A DNA stretch of 64,000 nucleotides from Corynebacterium faecale (GCF_030408735.1 NZ_CP047204.1:2232001-2296000), one strand, 5' to 3'; shown: positions 47,379 through 57,425, numbered from the stretch's first letter. Made by a program: numbers and translations. Notes: generated by a model from the letters alone, not told the origin.

Positions 47379-48659
47379 TTAGGCTGTTTTCTCCTCAGCT
47401 TCACGGGTGAGCAGCTCTGCCTCTGCCGTCCCGCGGGCCACGTCTCCGGTGATGACCACCTCGGTGACATCATCACGATCGGGGATGTCATACATGATGG
47501 GAACGAGGATCTCCTCCATGATGGCACGCAGGCCACGGGCCCCGGTCTTGCGCTCCAAGGCCAGATCCGCAATGGCTTCGAGTGCATCATCAGTGAAGGT
47601 GAGCAGGGTGTCGTCCATCTCGAAGAGCCGCTGGTACTGCTTCACCAGTGAGTTGCGGGGCTCGGTCAGAACCTGGACCAGAGACTTCTGATCAAGGTTG
47701 GCCACGGTGGCCACCACCGGCAGACGCCCGATGAACTCAGGGATGAGACCGAACTTCACCAGATCCTCCGGACGGACATCCTTGAAGATATCCTCCTGCT
47801 CCTCATCCTTCTTCGAGGCCACCTCCACACCGAAACCAAGGCCCTTCTTTCCACGTCGATCAGCAATGACCTTCTCCAACCCGGAGAAAGCGCCCGCGAC
47901 GATGAAGAGGATATTTGTGGTGTCCAGCTGGATGAAATCCTGGTTGGGGTGCTTGCGACCACCCTGCGGCGGTATCGCGGCAACGGTGCCCTCGAGAATC
48001 TTCAGCAGTGCCTGCTGCACACCCTCACCGGAAACATCACGGGTGATGGAGGGGTTCTCGGACTTGCGGGAGATCTTGTCCACTTCGTCGATGTAGATGA
48101 TGCCACGCTGGGCGCGTTCCACATCAAAGTCCGCGGCCTGCAGGAGCTTGAGCAGAATATTCTCCACATCTTCACCCACATAACCCGCCTCGGTGAGCGA
48201 GGTGGCATCGGCGATGGCGAAGGGGACATCAAGAAGTTTGGCCAGGGTCTGCGCGAGGTAGGTCTTACCGGAACCGGTGGGGCCCAACATGAGAATATTG
48301 GACTTGATCAGTTCAGTTTCTTCGTCTTCCTTCCGGCGACGACCACCGATCTGTTCATGGGCGCGCAAACGCTTGTAGTGGTTGTACACCGCCACGGCGA
48401 GCACCCGTTTCGCCTGATCCTGGCCGATGACATACTTGTCCAGGAAGGCAGAGATCTCAGAGGGCCTGGGGAGCTCACTGCGCTCCTCCTCCTGCCCTTG
48501 AGCCTGACCGAGTTCTTCCTCGATGATCTCATTGCAAAGCTCGATGCACTCATCACAGATGTAGACGGCACCACCAGCGATGAGCTTCTTGACCTGTTTC
48601 TGACTCTTGCCACAGAAAGAGCATTTGAGCAGATCGGCGCTTTCCTGCATTCGTGCCAT
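47379..48659 (-). CDS. clpX: ClpX, ATPase subunit of ClpXP protease
   Basis: ClpX unfolds tagged proteins and feeds them to ClpP. From the ATG at 48659 the product is 426 residues: an N-terminal zinc-binding domain ([14 protein letters not shown] and [10 protein letters not shown]), the AAA+ domain with [13 protein letters not shown] (Walker A), IIYIDEVDK (Walker B), the [11 protein letters not shown] pore-2 region and the GYVGED pore loop, the IGF-like loop (LGFGV), and sensor 2 in TGARGLRAI. Upstream in-frame codons to 48728 have no start support. ClpP genes are not in the window. Confidence 0.97.
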   Translation of the reverse strand: MARMQESADLLKCSFCGKSQKQVKKLIAGGAVYICDECIELCNEIIEEELGQAQGQEEERSELPRPSEISAFLDKYVIGQDQAKRVLAVAVYNHYKRLRAHEQIGGRRRKEDEETELIKSNILMLGPTGSGKTYLAQTLAKLLDVPFAIADATSLTEAGYVGEDVENILLKLLQAADFDVERAQRGIIYIDEVDKISRKSENPSITRDVSGEGVQQALLKILEGTVAAIPPQGGRKHPNQDFIQLDTTNILFIVAGAFSGLEKVIADRRGKKGLGFGVEVASKKDEEQEDIFKDVRPEDLVKFGLIPEFIGRLPVVATVANLDQKSLVQVLTEPRNSLVKQYQRLFEMDDTLLTFTDDALEAIADLALERKTGARGLRAIMEEILVPIMYDIPDRDDVTEVVITGDVARGTAEAELLTREAEEKTA

Positions 48660-48811
48660 AAGAGTGTGAGACCCGCTTCCACTTCGAAAAGATTTACTGC
48701 TTACAACTCTAACCAACAATATTGGCAAGGGGTTGTTCCATCTTATCGCGCCGGGGTCTCCGGATGTGGTTGCGGGTCATAGCGGGTCATTCCGACCCGC
48801 GTGGTCTCCAA

Positions 48812-49462
48812 CTATTCGGTGATGCCTTCACCTAGTTTGAAGTCAGCCTCGGTGATCTCACGCAGCTCAGCCACGGTCACACCATCAGCACACTCGATCA
48901 GGGTGAGGCCCTCTTCAGGGTGAACATCGAACACCGCGTGGGTGGTCACGATCATGTCCACGCACTTGGCTCCGGTCAGTGGCAGACGGCAGGCCTCGAG
49001 AATCTTCGGGGCGCCCTTCTTGGTCACGTGATCGGTCATCGCAATGATCTTGGAGGCTCCGTGGACCAGGTCCATGGCACCGCCCATACCCTTGACCAGC
49101 TTGCCGGGGATCATCCAGTTGGCCAGGTCACCGTACTGGGATACCTCCATCACGCCGAGGACAGCTACATCCACGGACTTGGAGCGGATCATGGCGAAGG
49201 AATCGGAGGATGAGAAGTAGGAGGCGCCGGGATTGACCGTGATGGTCTCCTTGCCTGCATTGATCAGTTCCGGATCGAGCTCGTCCTCAGTCGGGTACGG
49301 ACCGACACCAAGGACGCCGTTCTCCGAGTGCAGGATGACCTCAAGCCCCTCGGGCAGGTAGCCCGGGATGAGGGTGGGCATGCCGATGCCGAGGTTGACG
49401 TACTGGCCATCTTCAAGTTCGAGGGCTACGCGGGCAGCCATCTGGTTGTGGTCCCAGGTCAT
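48812..49462 (-). CDS. pcaJ: 3-oxoadipate CoA-transferase beta subunit
   Basis: PcaJ carries the catalytic Glu of the transferase that moves CoA from succinyl-CoA to 3-oxoadipate, late in the beta-ketoadipate pathway. The 216-residue product has [15 protein letters not shown] and the catalytic Glu in [11 protein letters not shown], with [17 protein letters not shown] following. The start ATG shares one base with the pcaI stop codon (TAATG), so the two subunits are translated together. It ends 150 bases before clpX without a clear terminator. Confidence 0.95.
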   Translation of the reverse strand: MTWDHNQMAARVALELEDGQYVNLGIGMPTLIPGYLPEGLEVILHSENGVLGVGPYPTEDELDPELINAGKETITVNPGASYFSSSDSFAMIRSKSVDVAVLGVMEVSQYGDLANWMIPGKLVKGMGGAMDLVHGASKIIAMTDHVTKKGAPKILEACRLPLTGAKCVDMIVTTHAVFDVHPEEGLTLIECADGVTVAELREITEADFKLGEGITE

Positions 49463-50214
49463 TAGTTAGACACCGTCCTATTTTCGATTCCGGTTTCCTG
49501 TGGGCCGACATGGACCACACGGTTGACGTAGATGCCTGGAAGGTGCACCTCGTCTGGGTCAAGCTCATCAACCAGGTGCTCGACCTGGGCGATGGTGATC
49601 TTGCCGCTCATTGCGGCATCTGGGTTGAAGTTGCGGGCGGTCTTACGGAAGACCAGGTTGCCGAAACGGTCTGCCTTATGCGCGTGAACCAGGGCGAAGT
49701 CTGCGCGGATGCCCTCTTCCAGTACGTAGAGCTGGCCGTTAAATTCACGGGTTTCCTTGGGCTTGGAATACACAGCCACGGAACCGTCGGTGTTGTAACG
49801 CTGTGGCAGGCCACCTTCAGCAACCTGGGTTCCCACACCGGCGGTGGTGTAGAACCCGGGGATGCCTGCGCCACCGGCGCGCATGCGCTCTGCGAGGGTT
49901 CCCTGTGGGGTGAACTCCACGGTGAGCTCGCCCTCCAGGTAACGGCGTGCGTATTCCTTATTGGAGCCGATGTAGGAGCCGACCGTCTTGATGATCTTGC
50001 CGTCCTCCAGAAGCAGCCCGAGGCCCTGGCCGTCGGTGCCACAGTTATTGGAGATGATCGTCAGCTCGCCGGCACCCTGATCACGCAGCGCGTTGATCAA
50101 CAGCGTCGGAATTCCTACGAGGCCGAACCCTCCGACGGCGATGGAAGCACCGTCCGGGATATCGGCCACAGCTTCAGCAGTGGATGAAAGGGTCTTGTTT
50201 ATCATGACAGCCAT
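49462..50214 (-). CDS. pcaI: 3-oxoadipate CoA-transferase alpha subunit
   Basis: PcaI is the alpha subunit, which forms the CoA site with PcaJ. The product of 250 residues has the signature [18 protein letters not shown] (about 27-44) and the [13 protein letters not shown] strand with [15 protein letters not shown] further on. The ATG at 50214 is used; an ATG three codons later is equally possible because no ribosome site is seen. It diverges from pcaR across a 62-base region that contains a perfect palindrome at 50245-50259. Confidence 0.95.
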   Translation of the reverse strand: MAVMINKTLSSTAEAVADIPDGASIAVGGFGLVGIPTLLINALRDQGAGELTIISNNCGTDGQGLGLLLEDGKIIKTVGSYIGSNKEYARRYLEGELTVEFTPQGTLAERMRAGGAGIPGFYTTAGVGTQVAEGGLPQRYNTDGSVAVYSKPKETREFNGQLYVLEEGIRADFALVHAHKADRFGNLVFRKTARNFNPDAAMSGKITIAQVEHLVDELDPDEVHLPGIYVNRVVHVGPQETGIENRTVSN

Positions 50215-50244
50215 GCTATCGTAATGTTCATTGAATGCACAACA

Positions 50245-50259
50245 GTTCGCAATGCGAAC
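50245..50259. promoter_or_regulatory. Probable PcaR operator, pcaI-pcaR
   Basis: GTTCGCAATGCGAAC is a perfect 15-base palindrome (seven-base arms around a central A) in the short region between divergent pcaI and pcaR. An IclR-type regulator is encoded next to it, so this is the natural operator candidate for autoregulation and pcaIJ control. Related sites lie at 58244 and 61066. Confidence 0.75.
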
Positions 50260-50276
50260 CTTAAGGAGTTGATCAA

Positions 50277-51044
50277 ATGCTACAAACCTCTCCGGACTTC
50301 GTGCAGTCCTTCGCCAGGGGACTATCCGTGATCCGTAGTTTCAGCGCAGACTCCCCGTCTCAGTCCCTGTCGGAGGTCGCCACCGCCACTGGCCTGTCAC
50401 GTGCCACAGCGCGCCGGTTTCTCCACACACTGGTGGATCTCGGATACGCGGTGACCAACGGCTCGCAGTTCCAACTCACCCCCAGGGTGCTGGAACTGGG
50501 CACCAGCTATCTCTCCGCATTGACCCTGCCCGCGATCGCACAGCCACGCCTGGAGGCTCTGTCCCGTGAGGTCGGCGAATCCAGTTCGATGTCGGTGCTC
50601 GACGGCACGGACATCATCTATGTCTCCCGTGTCCCGGTCCGCCGGATCATGACGGTCTCCATCACGCTGGGCACCCGCTTCCCCGCATACGCCACCTCCA
50701 TGGGACGCATCCTGCTGGCCGCGCTGGCTCCCGAGGAGCTGGAAGCCCTGCTCATCAAAACCCCGCCGGTACAGCTCACCGCCCGCGCACTCCCACCGCA
50801 GGCGGTACGTTCGGAGATCGAGGCCGCCCGCCAGCGTGGATGGTCGTTGGTTGACCAGGAGCTCGAGCCGGGACTGCGTTCCCTGGCGGCTCCGGTCACC
50901 GATGCCAGCGGCCGTGTGGTGGCGGCGATCAACATCTCCACGCAGTCGGCCTCCAACTCCATCGAGGATGTCCGTCGGGAGTTCCTGCCCCACATCATTG
51001 AGACCGCGCGGGCCATCTCCACCGATCTCTCAGCAACCATCTAG
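50277..51044 (+). CDS. pcaR: IclR-family regulator PcaR
   Basis: PcaR regulates the beta-ketoadipate pathway genes in response to a pathway intermediate. The 255-residue product has an N-terminal winged helix (SLSEVATATGLSRATARRFL, about residues 31-50) and the IclR effector domain with YVSRVPVRRIMTVSI, FPAYATSMGRILLAAL and the closing AAINISTQ. AAGGAG is eight bases before the ATG. It leads pcaR-pcaF-pcaD-pcaO, with 12 bases to pcaF, and faces pcaI across the palindrome at 50245. Confidence 0.94.
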   Translation: MLQTSPDFVQSFARGLSVIRSFSADSPSQSLSEVATATGLSRATARRFLHTLVDLGYAVTNGSQFQLTPRVLELGTSYLSALTLPAIAQPRLEALSREVGESSSMSVLDGTDIIYVSRVPVRRIMTVSITLGTRFPAYATSMGRILLAALAPEELEALLIKTPPVQLTARALPPQAVRSEIEAARQRGWSLVDQELEPGLRSLAAPVTDASGRVVAAINISTQSASNSIEDVRREFLPHIIETARAISTDLSATI

Positions 51045-51056
51045 TAGAAGGAAACA

Positions 51057-52277
51057 ATGAACCCTCAAGATATTGTCATCTGCTCCCCACTGCGCACCCC
51101 TGTCGGCCGTTATGGTGGCGCCTTCACCAGTGTTCCGGTTCAGGATCTGGCCACCGCGGTGGTCAACGCGATCGTGGACAAAACCGGTCTGACCGGTGAT
51201 CAGGTGGATGACCTGATCCTGGGCCAGGGCTCGCCGAATGGTTCCGCACCGGCACTGGGCCGTGTCGTGGCACTGGATTCCAAGCTCGGGCAGAACGTTC
51301 CCGGCATGCAGCTGGACCGCCGGTGCGGTTCCGGCCTGCAGGCGATCGTCACCGCCGCAGCACACATCTCCGCCGGCGCAGCCGATGTGATCATCGCCGG
51401 CGGCGCAGAATCCATGAGCCGCACCGAGTACACCGTCTCCGGTGATATCCGCTGGGGTGTCAAGGGCGGGGACATGCAGCTGCGTGACCGTCTGGCGGAA
51501 GCCCGTGAAACCGCAGGTGGCCGCGACCACCCGATCCCGGGTGGCATGATCGAGACCGCTGAGAACCTCCGCCGCGAGTACAACATCCCACGCGAGACCC
51601 AGGACCAGATGGCCGCAGCATCCCAGCAGCGTGCCGGTGCCGCCCATGACAATGGACACTTCGCGGATGAGATCGTTCCCATCACCATTCCGGTGCGCAA
51701 GGGTGATCCGATCGTGGTGGACAGGGATGAGCACCCACGCCCTGAAACAACCGTCGAGAAGCTCTCTTCCCTGCGCGCCGTCATGGGGCGCCAGGATGAC
51801 CAGGCCACCGTCACCGCCGGCAACGCCTCCGGTCAGAATGACGGCGCTGCAGCCGTCGTGGTGACCACCCGCGCCAAGGCTGAGGAGCTCGGCCTCACCC
51901 CCGTCATCCGTCTGGCCGGCTGGGCTCTGGCGGCTGTGCCACCGGAGACCATGGGCATCGGCCCGGTTCCTGCCACCAAGAAGGTGCTGGACCGCCTGGA
52001 GCTGACCCTGGATGATATCGGCTCCATCGAACTCAATGAGGCTTTCGCCGCGCAGGCACTTTCGGTGCTGAGCGAGTGGGACATCTCCTGGGATGATGAG
52101 CGCCTCAACCCACTGGGTTCCGGCATCTCGCTCGGCCACCCGGTGGGTGCCACCGGTGCCCGCATGGTGGTCACCCTCGCCCACCGCATGCAGCGCGAGG
52201 ACACCCGTTATGGCCTGGCCACCATGTGCATCGGCGGCGGCCAGGGCCTGGCAGCAATCTTTGAGAAGGAGAACTAA
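51057..52277 (+). CDS. pcaF: 3-oxoadipyl-CoA thiolase
   Basis: PcaF cleaves 3-oxoadipyl-CoA to succinyl-CoA and acetyl-CoA, the last step of the pathway. The product of 406 residues has the thiolase motifs: nucleophilic Cys in QLDRRCGSGLQAI (near residue 90), NEAFAAQALS, GSGISLGHPVGATGAR with the catalytic His, and the second Cys in ATMCIGGGQGLA. The ATG at 51057 follows AGAAGGAAAC. It is close to pcaD downstream (two bases), so the two are co-translated. Confidence 0.95.
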   Translation: MNPQDIVICSPLRTPVGRYGGAFTSVPVQDLATAVVNAIVDKTGLTGDQVDDLILGQGSPNGSAPALGRVVALDSKLGQNVPGMQLDRRCGSGLQAIVTAAAHISAGAADVIIAGGAESMSRTEYTVSGDIRWGVKGGDMQLRDRLAEARETAGGRDHPIPGGMIETAENLRREYNIPRETQDQMAAASQQRAGAAHDNGHFADEIVPITIPVRKGDPIVVDRDEHPRPETTVEKLSSLRAVMGRQDDQATVTAGNASGQNDGAAAVVVTTRAKAEELGLTPVIRLAGWALAAVPPETMGIGPVPATKKVLDRLELTLDDIGSIELNEAFAAQALSVLSEWDISWDDERLNPLGSGISLGHPVGATGARMVVTLAHRMQREDTRYGLATMCIGGGQGLAAIFEKEN

Positions 52278-52279
52278 AC

Positions 52280-53038
52280 ATGCCTATTCTGCACCATGTC
52301 GCCTACGGCGAAGACAACAAGAAGACCCTCGTGTTCATCGGATCCCTCGGTTCCACCACCGACATGTGGTTGCCGCAGTTGGACACCCTGCACCGTGATT
52401 TCCACGTCATCGCAGTGGACCACCGCGGACACGGCAGCTCCCCGCTGGTGAAGGACACCCCAACCGTGGCTGATCTGGCCACCGATGTGCTGGAGACCCT
52501 GGACTCACTCGGTGTGGAGGACTTCGGCGTGATCGGTCTCTCCCTGGGTGGTGCGGTGGCGCAGTACCTGGCCGCCACCTCCCCACGTGTGACCGCCGCT
52601 GCCTTCCTGTGCACCGCCGCAAAGTTCGGTGAGCCACAGGGTTGGTATGACCGCGCCGCCGCCACCCGTGAGAACGGCACCGCCTCCCTGGCAGCCGCCG
52701 TCATCGAGCGCTGGTTCTCCCCCACCTGGCTCGAGGCCAACCCGGCTTCCCGCGAGCACTATGAGCACATGGTCGTGGACACCCCCGCCGAGGGTTATGC
52801 CCAGGCATGTGAGGCTCTGGCCACCTGGGACTTCACCGATCGCCTGGCTGAGATCACCGTGCCGGTACTCACCATCGCCGGTGCGGATGATCCCTCCACC
52901 CCACCGGAGATCCTCCAGATCATCGCCGATGGTGTCTCCGGTCCCGCCACCGCCGAGGTGCTCTCCCCCGGCGCGCACGTGCCCACCATTGAACGCCCAG
53001 AGGAAGTAAGCGCACTGCTCGCGCAGCACTTCAAGTAA
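52280..53038 (+). CDS. pcaD: 3-oxoadipate enol-lactonase
   Basis: PcaD hydrolyses 3-oxoadipate enol-lactone to 3-oxoadipate, where the catechol and protocatechuate branches meet. It is an alpha/beta hydrolase of 252 residues with the oxyanion strand FIGSLGSTTDMW, DHRGHGSSPLV, the nucleophile elbow GLSLGG (Ser about residue 95), the Asp in IAGADDPSTP and the His in PGAHVPTIERP. Unlike in Rhodococcus it is not fused to PcaC. It starts two bases after pcaF. Confidence 0.95.
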   Translation: MPILHHVAYGEDNKKTLVFIGSLGSTTDMWLPQLDTLHRDFHVIAVDHRGHGSSPLVKDTPTVADLATDVLETLDSLGVEDFGVIGLSLGGAVAQYLAATSPRVTAAAFLCTAAKFGEPQGWYDRAAATRENGTASLAAAVIERWFSPTWLEANPASREHYEHMVVDTPAEGYAQACEALATWDFTDRLAEITVPVLTIAGADDPSTPPEILQIIADGVSGPATAEVLSPGAHVPTIERPEEVSALLAQHFK

Positions 53039-53049
53039 TAATAGGGGCT

Positions 53050-55233
53050 ATGTTCACCACCGGTCTCCTTCCCAGACGTCTGTTACTTCAGCAGAGGATT
53101 CTCGCCGACATCGTCTCCGATGACCGCAACCGTTTCCTGCTGGTGACGGGACCGGCAGGGGTGAACAAGGGCCAGTTCATCCGTGAACTGGCCACACAGC
53201 TGACGGAGTACCAGGTACTCCACCAGCCGGCGCTGACCGGTTTCACCGCCCCCATCTCCCCCACCGTGATCGTGGCGGAGCATGTTGAGGATGCCACGAA
53301 CCTCACCGAGGTACTGGCGGCCCTCCATGCTCCGAACACGCCCCGGTTGATCATCCTGGGCACCGCCCCACACCGGATGGACGATGCCACGGATGTGGTT
53401 CCGCTGCCCCCGTTGACGGTGGACGAGGTCTGGCATCTGGCGGTGCAGGTGGTGGGACGGTGCACCCCGGTGACCGCCCACCGGCTCCATGATGCCTCCG
53501 GTGGTCTTCCCCAGTTGGTCCGTGAGCTGCTCACCGCATCCCCGGTTGACCACTGGTCCCAGGATCACCCCTCCATCATCATCCCGGAACACTGGGGCAG
53601 TTATTCCGGTGAGGTGCTGCAACTGGTGGCCTCCTTCCCGCTGGAGGGCGCACCACTGAGCAACATCCCCGATGAGTTGGTGGATGAGCTGGATGCAGAG
53701 GTTGCCCGTGGTCTGCTGGTCACAGCCTCTGACCAGATCCGTTTCGCCCGCCCCGAGATCCGTGCTGCGGTGCGATCCGCCACGCCTCCGGGTAGGGCCA
53801 GAAAACTTCAGCACAACCTGGATACCACCACGTGGCAGACGGATGAGCGGGTGGTGGACACGCTCCATGCGCGCGGCAATCTGCCGTTGGCACGGATCCA
53901 CGCCCAGCACCTGCCTCGTGATCGGCCGGAATTGCGCCTCTATGCCGGGGAGTCACGGGCCACAGCCACTCTGTTGGAGGGTGCGGAGCCCTCATTGATC
54001 ACCGCGCTGCACAGTCTGGCGCGATGGGATCCGCAAGGCATGCGGGCTTTCGCCGGTGGTCAATCGCACGATGCGGCCACTTTCCGGCTCCTGGCAGATG
54101 CCCTCGAACATGGTGCCCGCCCCTGGCCACAACCCACCTATGTGACAGAACCAGACACCGTCCTTGAGCAGCAACGCCGTGATTTCATCACCGGCTGGTT
54201 GATGCTGGTGTACGACGATCCCGCACGGGCCCGGCAGTTATTGTCCCGCAGACGGCACGGGGATTCTGAACTCATCGGGCTGTGGCAGGCCGCCTTCCTG
54301 GCGCGCACTCACTATGTGCTCGGTGAGTTCTCTCAAGCCTCAGCCGTGGTGGAACGTGGTCTGGCCACCGGCGACCGCACCGGCACCCCCCTGCTGGAAC
54401 CGGTGCTGCTGTGGACCGGCGCCCAGGTGGCTGCCCTCAGTGGGCGCGGCGAGCTGTCCGCACACTACCTGTCCCGGATGACCGTTCCTGCTGATGCCTT
54501 CATGATCCAGAAGCTGCCCGCGGCGATGGGCCGGATGATCGTGGCCGCCATGGTGTCGGACACCCGCACCGCGGCCACGGCTGGTGACCGTCTGGCATCG
54601 ATCGTCTATGACACGGACACCCAGCAGCCCGGTTTCTGGGCGTGGGAGGACATGTACGCCCTGTCGCTGGTCCGCTCCGGGCGGGTGGATACCGCGGCCA
54701 TGGTGATGGAGGAGAACGCGGAGCGACAGGAGGCGTCGGGCATTGTGTCCCTGCATGCCCGCAATCTGGTGCCACGGGCGATCATCGAGATCCAGCGTGG
54801 TTCCTCCGCCCGCGGGGTGAAGATGCTCGCTGAGGCTGTGGACGCCATCACCTCGGTGGACATGCCCGCTTATGAGGCGCGCATCCTCTTCGAATACGGG
54901 TTGGTGCTACGCCGCATGGGCCGCCGCAGTCAGGCGGCCGAGATGTTCACCCGCGCCGAGGAGGTATTCAACGCCATGGGTGCGGTGACCCTCGCCGCCC
55001 GGTGCGCCGGTGAGCGCAAGGTCAGCGGCCTGGGTGGTTCCCGCCGCTCCGCGCAGGGCCTGACCCCGCAGGAGGAACAGATCACCGCCCTGGTGGTCGA
55101 AGGCGCCAGCAACTCCGACGTGGCCCGCGAGCTCTCCCTGTCCACCAAGACGGTGGAATACCACCTGACGCGTGTGTACAAGAAGTTCAACGTGGGTGGG
55201 CGGGCTGAGCTCCGCCGTGCGCTTGAGGCTTAA
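53050..55233 (+). CDS. pcaO: LAL-type LuxR-family regulator PcaO
   Basis: The product of 727 residues is a large ATP-binding LuxR (LAL) regulator, which in C. glutamicum activates pcaHG. The N-terminal nucleotide domain starts with a P-loop-like segment GPAGVNKGQ, which lacks the expected Gly and Ser/Thr of Walker A. A long helical repeat region follows (about 280-640), and a C-terminal LuxR helix-turn-helix closes it (LTPQEEQITALVVEGASNSD then STKTVEYHLTRVYKKF, about 665-720). It lies 11 bases after pcaD, in the pcaRFDO unit, convergent with pcaC. Confidence 0.92.
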   Translation: MFTTGLLPRRLLLQQRILADIVSDDRNRFLLVTGPAGVNKGQFIRELATQLTEYQVLHQPALTGFTAPISPTVIVAEHVEDATNLTEVLAALHAPNTPRLIILGTAPHRMDDATDVVPLPPLTVDEVWHLAVQVVGRCTPVTAHRLHDASGGLPQLVRELLTASPVDHWSQDHPSIIIPEHWGSYSGEVLQLVASFPLEGAPLSNIPDELVDELDAEVARGLLVTASDQIRFARPEIRAAVRSATPPGRARKLQHNLDTTTWQTDERVVDTLHARGNLPLARIHAQHLPRDRPELRLYAGESRATATLLEGAEPSLITALHSLARWDPQGMRAFAGGQSHDAATFRLLADALEHGARPWPQPTYVTEPDTVLEQQRRDFITGWLMLVYDDPARARQLLSRRRHGDSELIGLWQAAFLARTHYVLGEFSQASAVVERGLATGDRTGTPLLEPVLLWTGAQVAALSGRGELSAHYLSRMTVPADAFMIQKLPAAMGRMIVAAMVSDTRTAATAGDRLASIVYDTDTQQPGFWAWEDMYALSLVRSGRVDTAAMVMEENAERQEASGIVSLHARNLVPRAIIEIQRGSSARGVKMLAEAVDAITSVDMPAYEARILFEYGLVLRRMGRRSQAAEMFTRAEEVFNAMGAVTLAARCAGERKVSGLGGSRRSAQGLTPQEEQITALVVEGASNSDVARELSLSTKTVEYHLTRVYKKFNVGGRAELRRALEA

Positions 55234-55238
55234 AACCT

Positions 55239-55249
55239 GCTTATCGACG
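55239..55249 (+). repeat. GCTTATCGACG 11-mer, intergenic copy
   Basis: One exact copy of the recurrent 11-mer lies in the 32-base gap between the convergent pcaO and pcaC genes. Other exact copies are at 14319, 20792 and 42407 (plus orientation) and 539, 18539 and 26689 (minus orientation); a 10-base match is at 33155. See findings. Confidence 0.75.
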
Positions 55250-55265
55250 CCACGCCTGAACCCCT

Positions 55266-55664
55266 CTAGTTACCGCTGAGTTCTTTCACCGCGGTATTAA
55301 GCAGTTGGAAACCATGGTTGGAGTTGGGTACACCCGCATAGATCGCGGTGTGCAGCAGGGTTTCGCCGATGATCTCTGACTCCACCCCGGCGCGCAGGGC
55401 GGCACGGATGTGCATGTCCAGCTCCCCATGATTACCCACCGCGGTGAGAATGGCGATGGTGAGCAGACGCCTCTGGGTATGGTCCAGTCCATCGCGCTCC
55501 CACACATCCCCCCAGGCCGTGCGGGTGATGAAGTCCTGGAAGGGCTTGGTTACATCGGTCTGCTTCTCCAGGGCTGCATCCACATGGGCGTCGCCCAGAA
55601 CCGCGCGGCGGTTTGTCATTCCGGTGTCATAGGCGGCTTCACGGCCGTCGTCATACAGGCTCAT
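55266..55664 (-). CDS. pcaC: 4-carboxymuconolactone decarboxylase
   Basis: PcaC decarboxylates gamma-carboxymuconolactone to the enol-lactone in the protocatechuate branch. The 132-residue product has the CMD-family helices with GDVWERDGLDHTQRRLLTIA, AVGNHGELDMHIRAALRAG and the ETLLHTAIYAGVPNSNHGF end, where a His and an Asn-Ser-Asn replace the redox Cys pair of AhpD relatives. The start ATG overlaps the pcaB stop by four bases. It is the last gene of pcaHGBC. Confidence 0.95.
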   Translation of the reverse strand: MSLYDDGREAAYDTGMTNRRAVLGDAHVDAALEKQTDVTKPFQDFITRTAWGDVWERDGLDHTQRRLLTIAILTAVGNHGELDMHIRAALRAGVESEIIGETLLHTAIYAGVPNSNHGFQLLNTAVKELSGN

Positions 55665-56776
55665 CGGGGGTTGTTCCTTTCATAGAGTTCGAGCACGCGG
55701 TCGGCGATCCCGGGGGCATGTCCCACATCGGTACCACTGAGGTGGGTGCCCATGCGGTGGGTATCCACCACGATGCCATCAAGGCTGCGGTGGCATCTGC
55801 TGATTGCCGAGGCGGTGGCCGCCGCGAGTTCGCGGATGGTCTGCCATTCGGCGTGCCAGCTGCCGGTACCGCGTTGGAGACGGCAGTCCAGGGCGTCGAA
55901 AAGCGTCGATAGGAGGCCGGGGACGCGGCGGGCATAACCGTCGCAGGCGATCGCCGCGGCCGGGTTGGCCTTGTGGGGCATGGCGGAGCTGCCGCCCGGT
56001 TGTGCTTCGCGCAGCTCCAGGATCTCCGATGCGGAGAGGAAGATGATGTCGCCGGCGATCTTGCGGACCGCCCCTGCTGCAGTGGCCAGAGCTGCGGCGA
56101 TGGTGGTGACCGGGATGCGGTCACTGTGCCAGATGAGTCCGGAGTTGTGCAGACCGAGCTCGGTTGCGAGGGCATCCTGGATGGCGAACCCGTGCGGGTG
56201 GGTGGCGGTCATGGTGCCTGCGGCGCCGCCGTAGGAGACCTCGAACTGCAGCCCAGATAGTGCCTGCTGTGACCGCATGATCGCCTGGAGCCAGCCCGCC
56301 GTGATGCAACCGAAGGTGGTGGGCACGGCTTGCTGGCCCAGGGTGTGCGCCATCATCGGGGTGTCACGGTGGGTGCGGGTCAGCTCCGCGAGGAGTCCGG
56401 CGAGGTCCCTCAGCGTGGTGATGATCTCGCCGGTGGCGTCGCGGAGACAGAGCATCAGGGAGGTATCAATGATGTCCTGGCTGGTGGCACCGGGGTGGAT
56501 ACCAGTGGGATCGATGGCCTTGAGTGCCGTGACCACCGGGATGGTCGGATTGGCGCCGTCTGCTGACTGTCGGGAGATCTCCTCTACATCCAGGTGATAG
56601 CCCTGGATGGTCTCCCTGGCCGTGGCAGCGTCGGCCTCAGAGATGGCGCCGGCGTGGGCCGCCGCGGTGGACAGCGCTGATTCCACGGTGAGCAGACCCC
56701 GGAGGAAGTCCTCATCGGAGAGATGACGGTGGGCGGGTGATTCGCCGGCGAGGTCAGAGTAGAGGGAGCGGGTCAT
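55661..56776 (-). CDS. pcaB: 3-carboxy-cis,cis-muconate cycloisomerase
   Basis: PcaB lactonises 3-carboxymuconate. The 371-residue protein belongs to the fumarase/aspartase superfamily, with HPGATSQDIIDTSLML near residue 90, an active-site His in HTLGQQAVPTTFG, and the GGSSAMPHKANPAAA signature. The ATG at 56776 matches the family start (MTRSLYSDLAG); an open frame to 56863 overlaps pcaG and is unsupported. It is shorter than the ~450-residue Pseudomonas enzyme, lacking much of the C-terminal part. The stop overlaps the pcaC start (ATGA). Confidence 0.94.
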   Translation of the reverse strand: MTRSLYSDLAGESPAHRHLSDEDFLRGLLTVESALSTAAAHAGAISEADAATARETIQGYHLDVEEISRQSADGANPTIPVVTALKAIDPTGIHPGATSQDIIDTSLMLCLRDATGEIITTLRDLAGLLAELTRTHRDTPMMAHTLGQQAVPTTFGCITAGWLQAIMRSQQALSGLQFEVSYGGAAGTMTATHPHGFAIQDALATELGLHNSGLIWHSDRIPVTTIAAALATAAGAVRKIAGDIIFLSASEILELREAQPGGSSAMPHKANPAAAIACDGYARRVPGLLSTLFDALDCRLQRGTGSWHAEWQTIRELAAATASAISRCHRSLDGIVVDTHRMGTHLSGTDVGHAPGIADRVLELYERNNPR

Positions 56777-56810
56777 CGTCTTCTTTGTTCGGAGGGTGGG
56801 TGGTATCGGC

Positions 56811-57425
56811 TCAGAGGCCGAAGAACGGGGTTTCCCCGGTGTCGGACTGGACCGTGATATCAAAACGGTAGCCCTTCTCGGTCTTGGTGGCGATGAGAAG
56901 CTGGCGGCGCTCTTCGGGCACTGCGTTCAGAACCGGATCGGTCTCCAGGTCTGATTCCGGCAGGTAGGCGCGGGTGTAGAGTCGCTCCAGCATGCCGCGG
57001 GCGAAAACACCGATCTTGAAGTGGGCCGCTTCATCATTGAAGGCTCCCGGGGTGAGGGTGGTGAAGGTGGCCGTACCGTTTTCATCCACCATGCCACGTC
57101 CAAGGCCACGGAACCCATCGGCGGTGGCCGGGGTGGAGCGGGATGGATCCAGATCGGAGTTGTGCACACCCTCGGCATCGGACTGCCAGATCTCAAACAT
57201 GGCATCCGCGATGGGGGCGCCGTCACCGTCCGTGGCGGTCAGTTCCAGCTCGATGGCACCATCGGTGCCGGGGTCCACCATGTGGTGGGAGTTCTCCAGT
57301 GTGAGACCAATGTGGACATAGGGGCCGACGGTCTGGGAGGGGGTGATGCCGAATTCGGCATCATCCTGGTCAACAAGGGTGGACTGCTCATAACGGAACT
57401 CGCCGTTCTTCCCTGTATCAATCAT
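56811..57425 (-). CDS. pcaG: Protocatechuate 3,4-dioxygenase alpha subunit
   Basis: PcaG is the non-iron alpha chain of protocatechuate 3,4-dioxygenase; it shapes the active site at the subunit interface. The 204-residue product has the intradiol core ITPSQTVGPYVHIGL, MFEIWQSDAEG, and AHFKIGVFARGMLERLYTRAYL. The iron ligands of the beta chain are absent, as expected. The ATG at 57425 has an AGGAAT ribosome site eight bases upstream; longer upstream codons run into pcaH. It follows pcaH by 52 bases. Confidence 0.95.
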   Translation of the reverse strand: MIDTGKNGEFRYEQSTLVDQDDAEFGITPSQTVGPYVHIGLTLENSHHMVDPGTDGAIELELTATDGDGAPIADAMFEIWQSDAEGVHNSDLDPSRSTPATADGFRGLGRGMVDENGTATFTTLTPGAFNDEAAHFKIGVFARGMLERLYTRAYLPESDLETDPVLNAVPEERRQLLIATKTEKGYRFDITVQSDTGETPFFGL

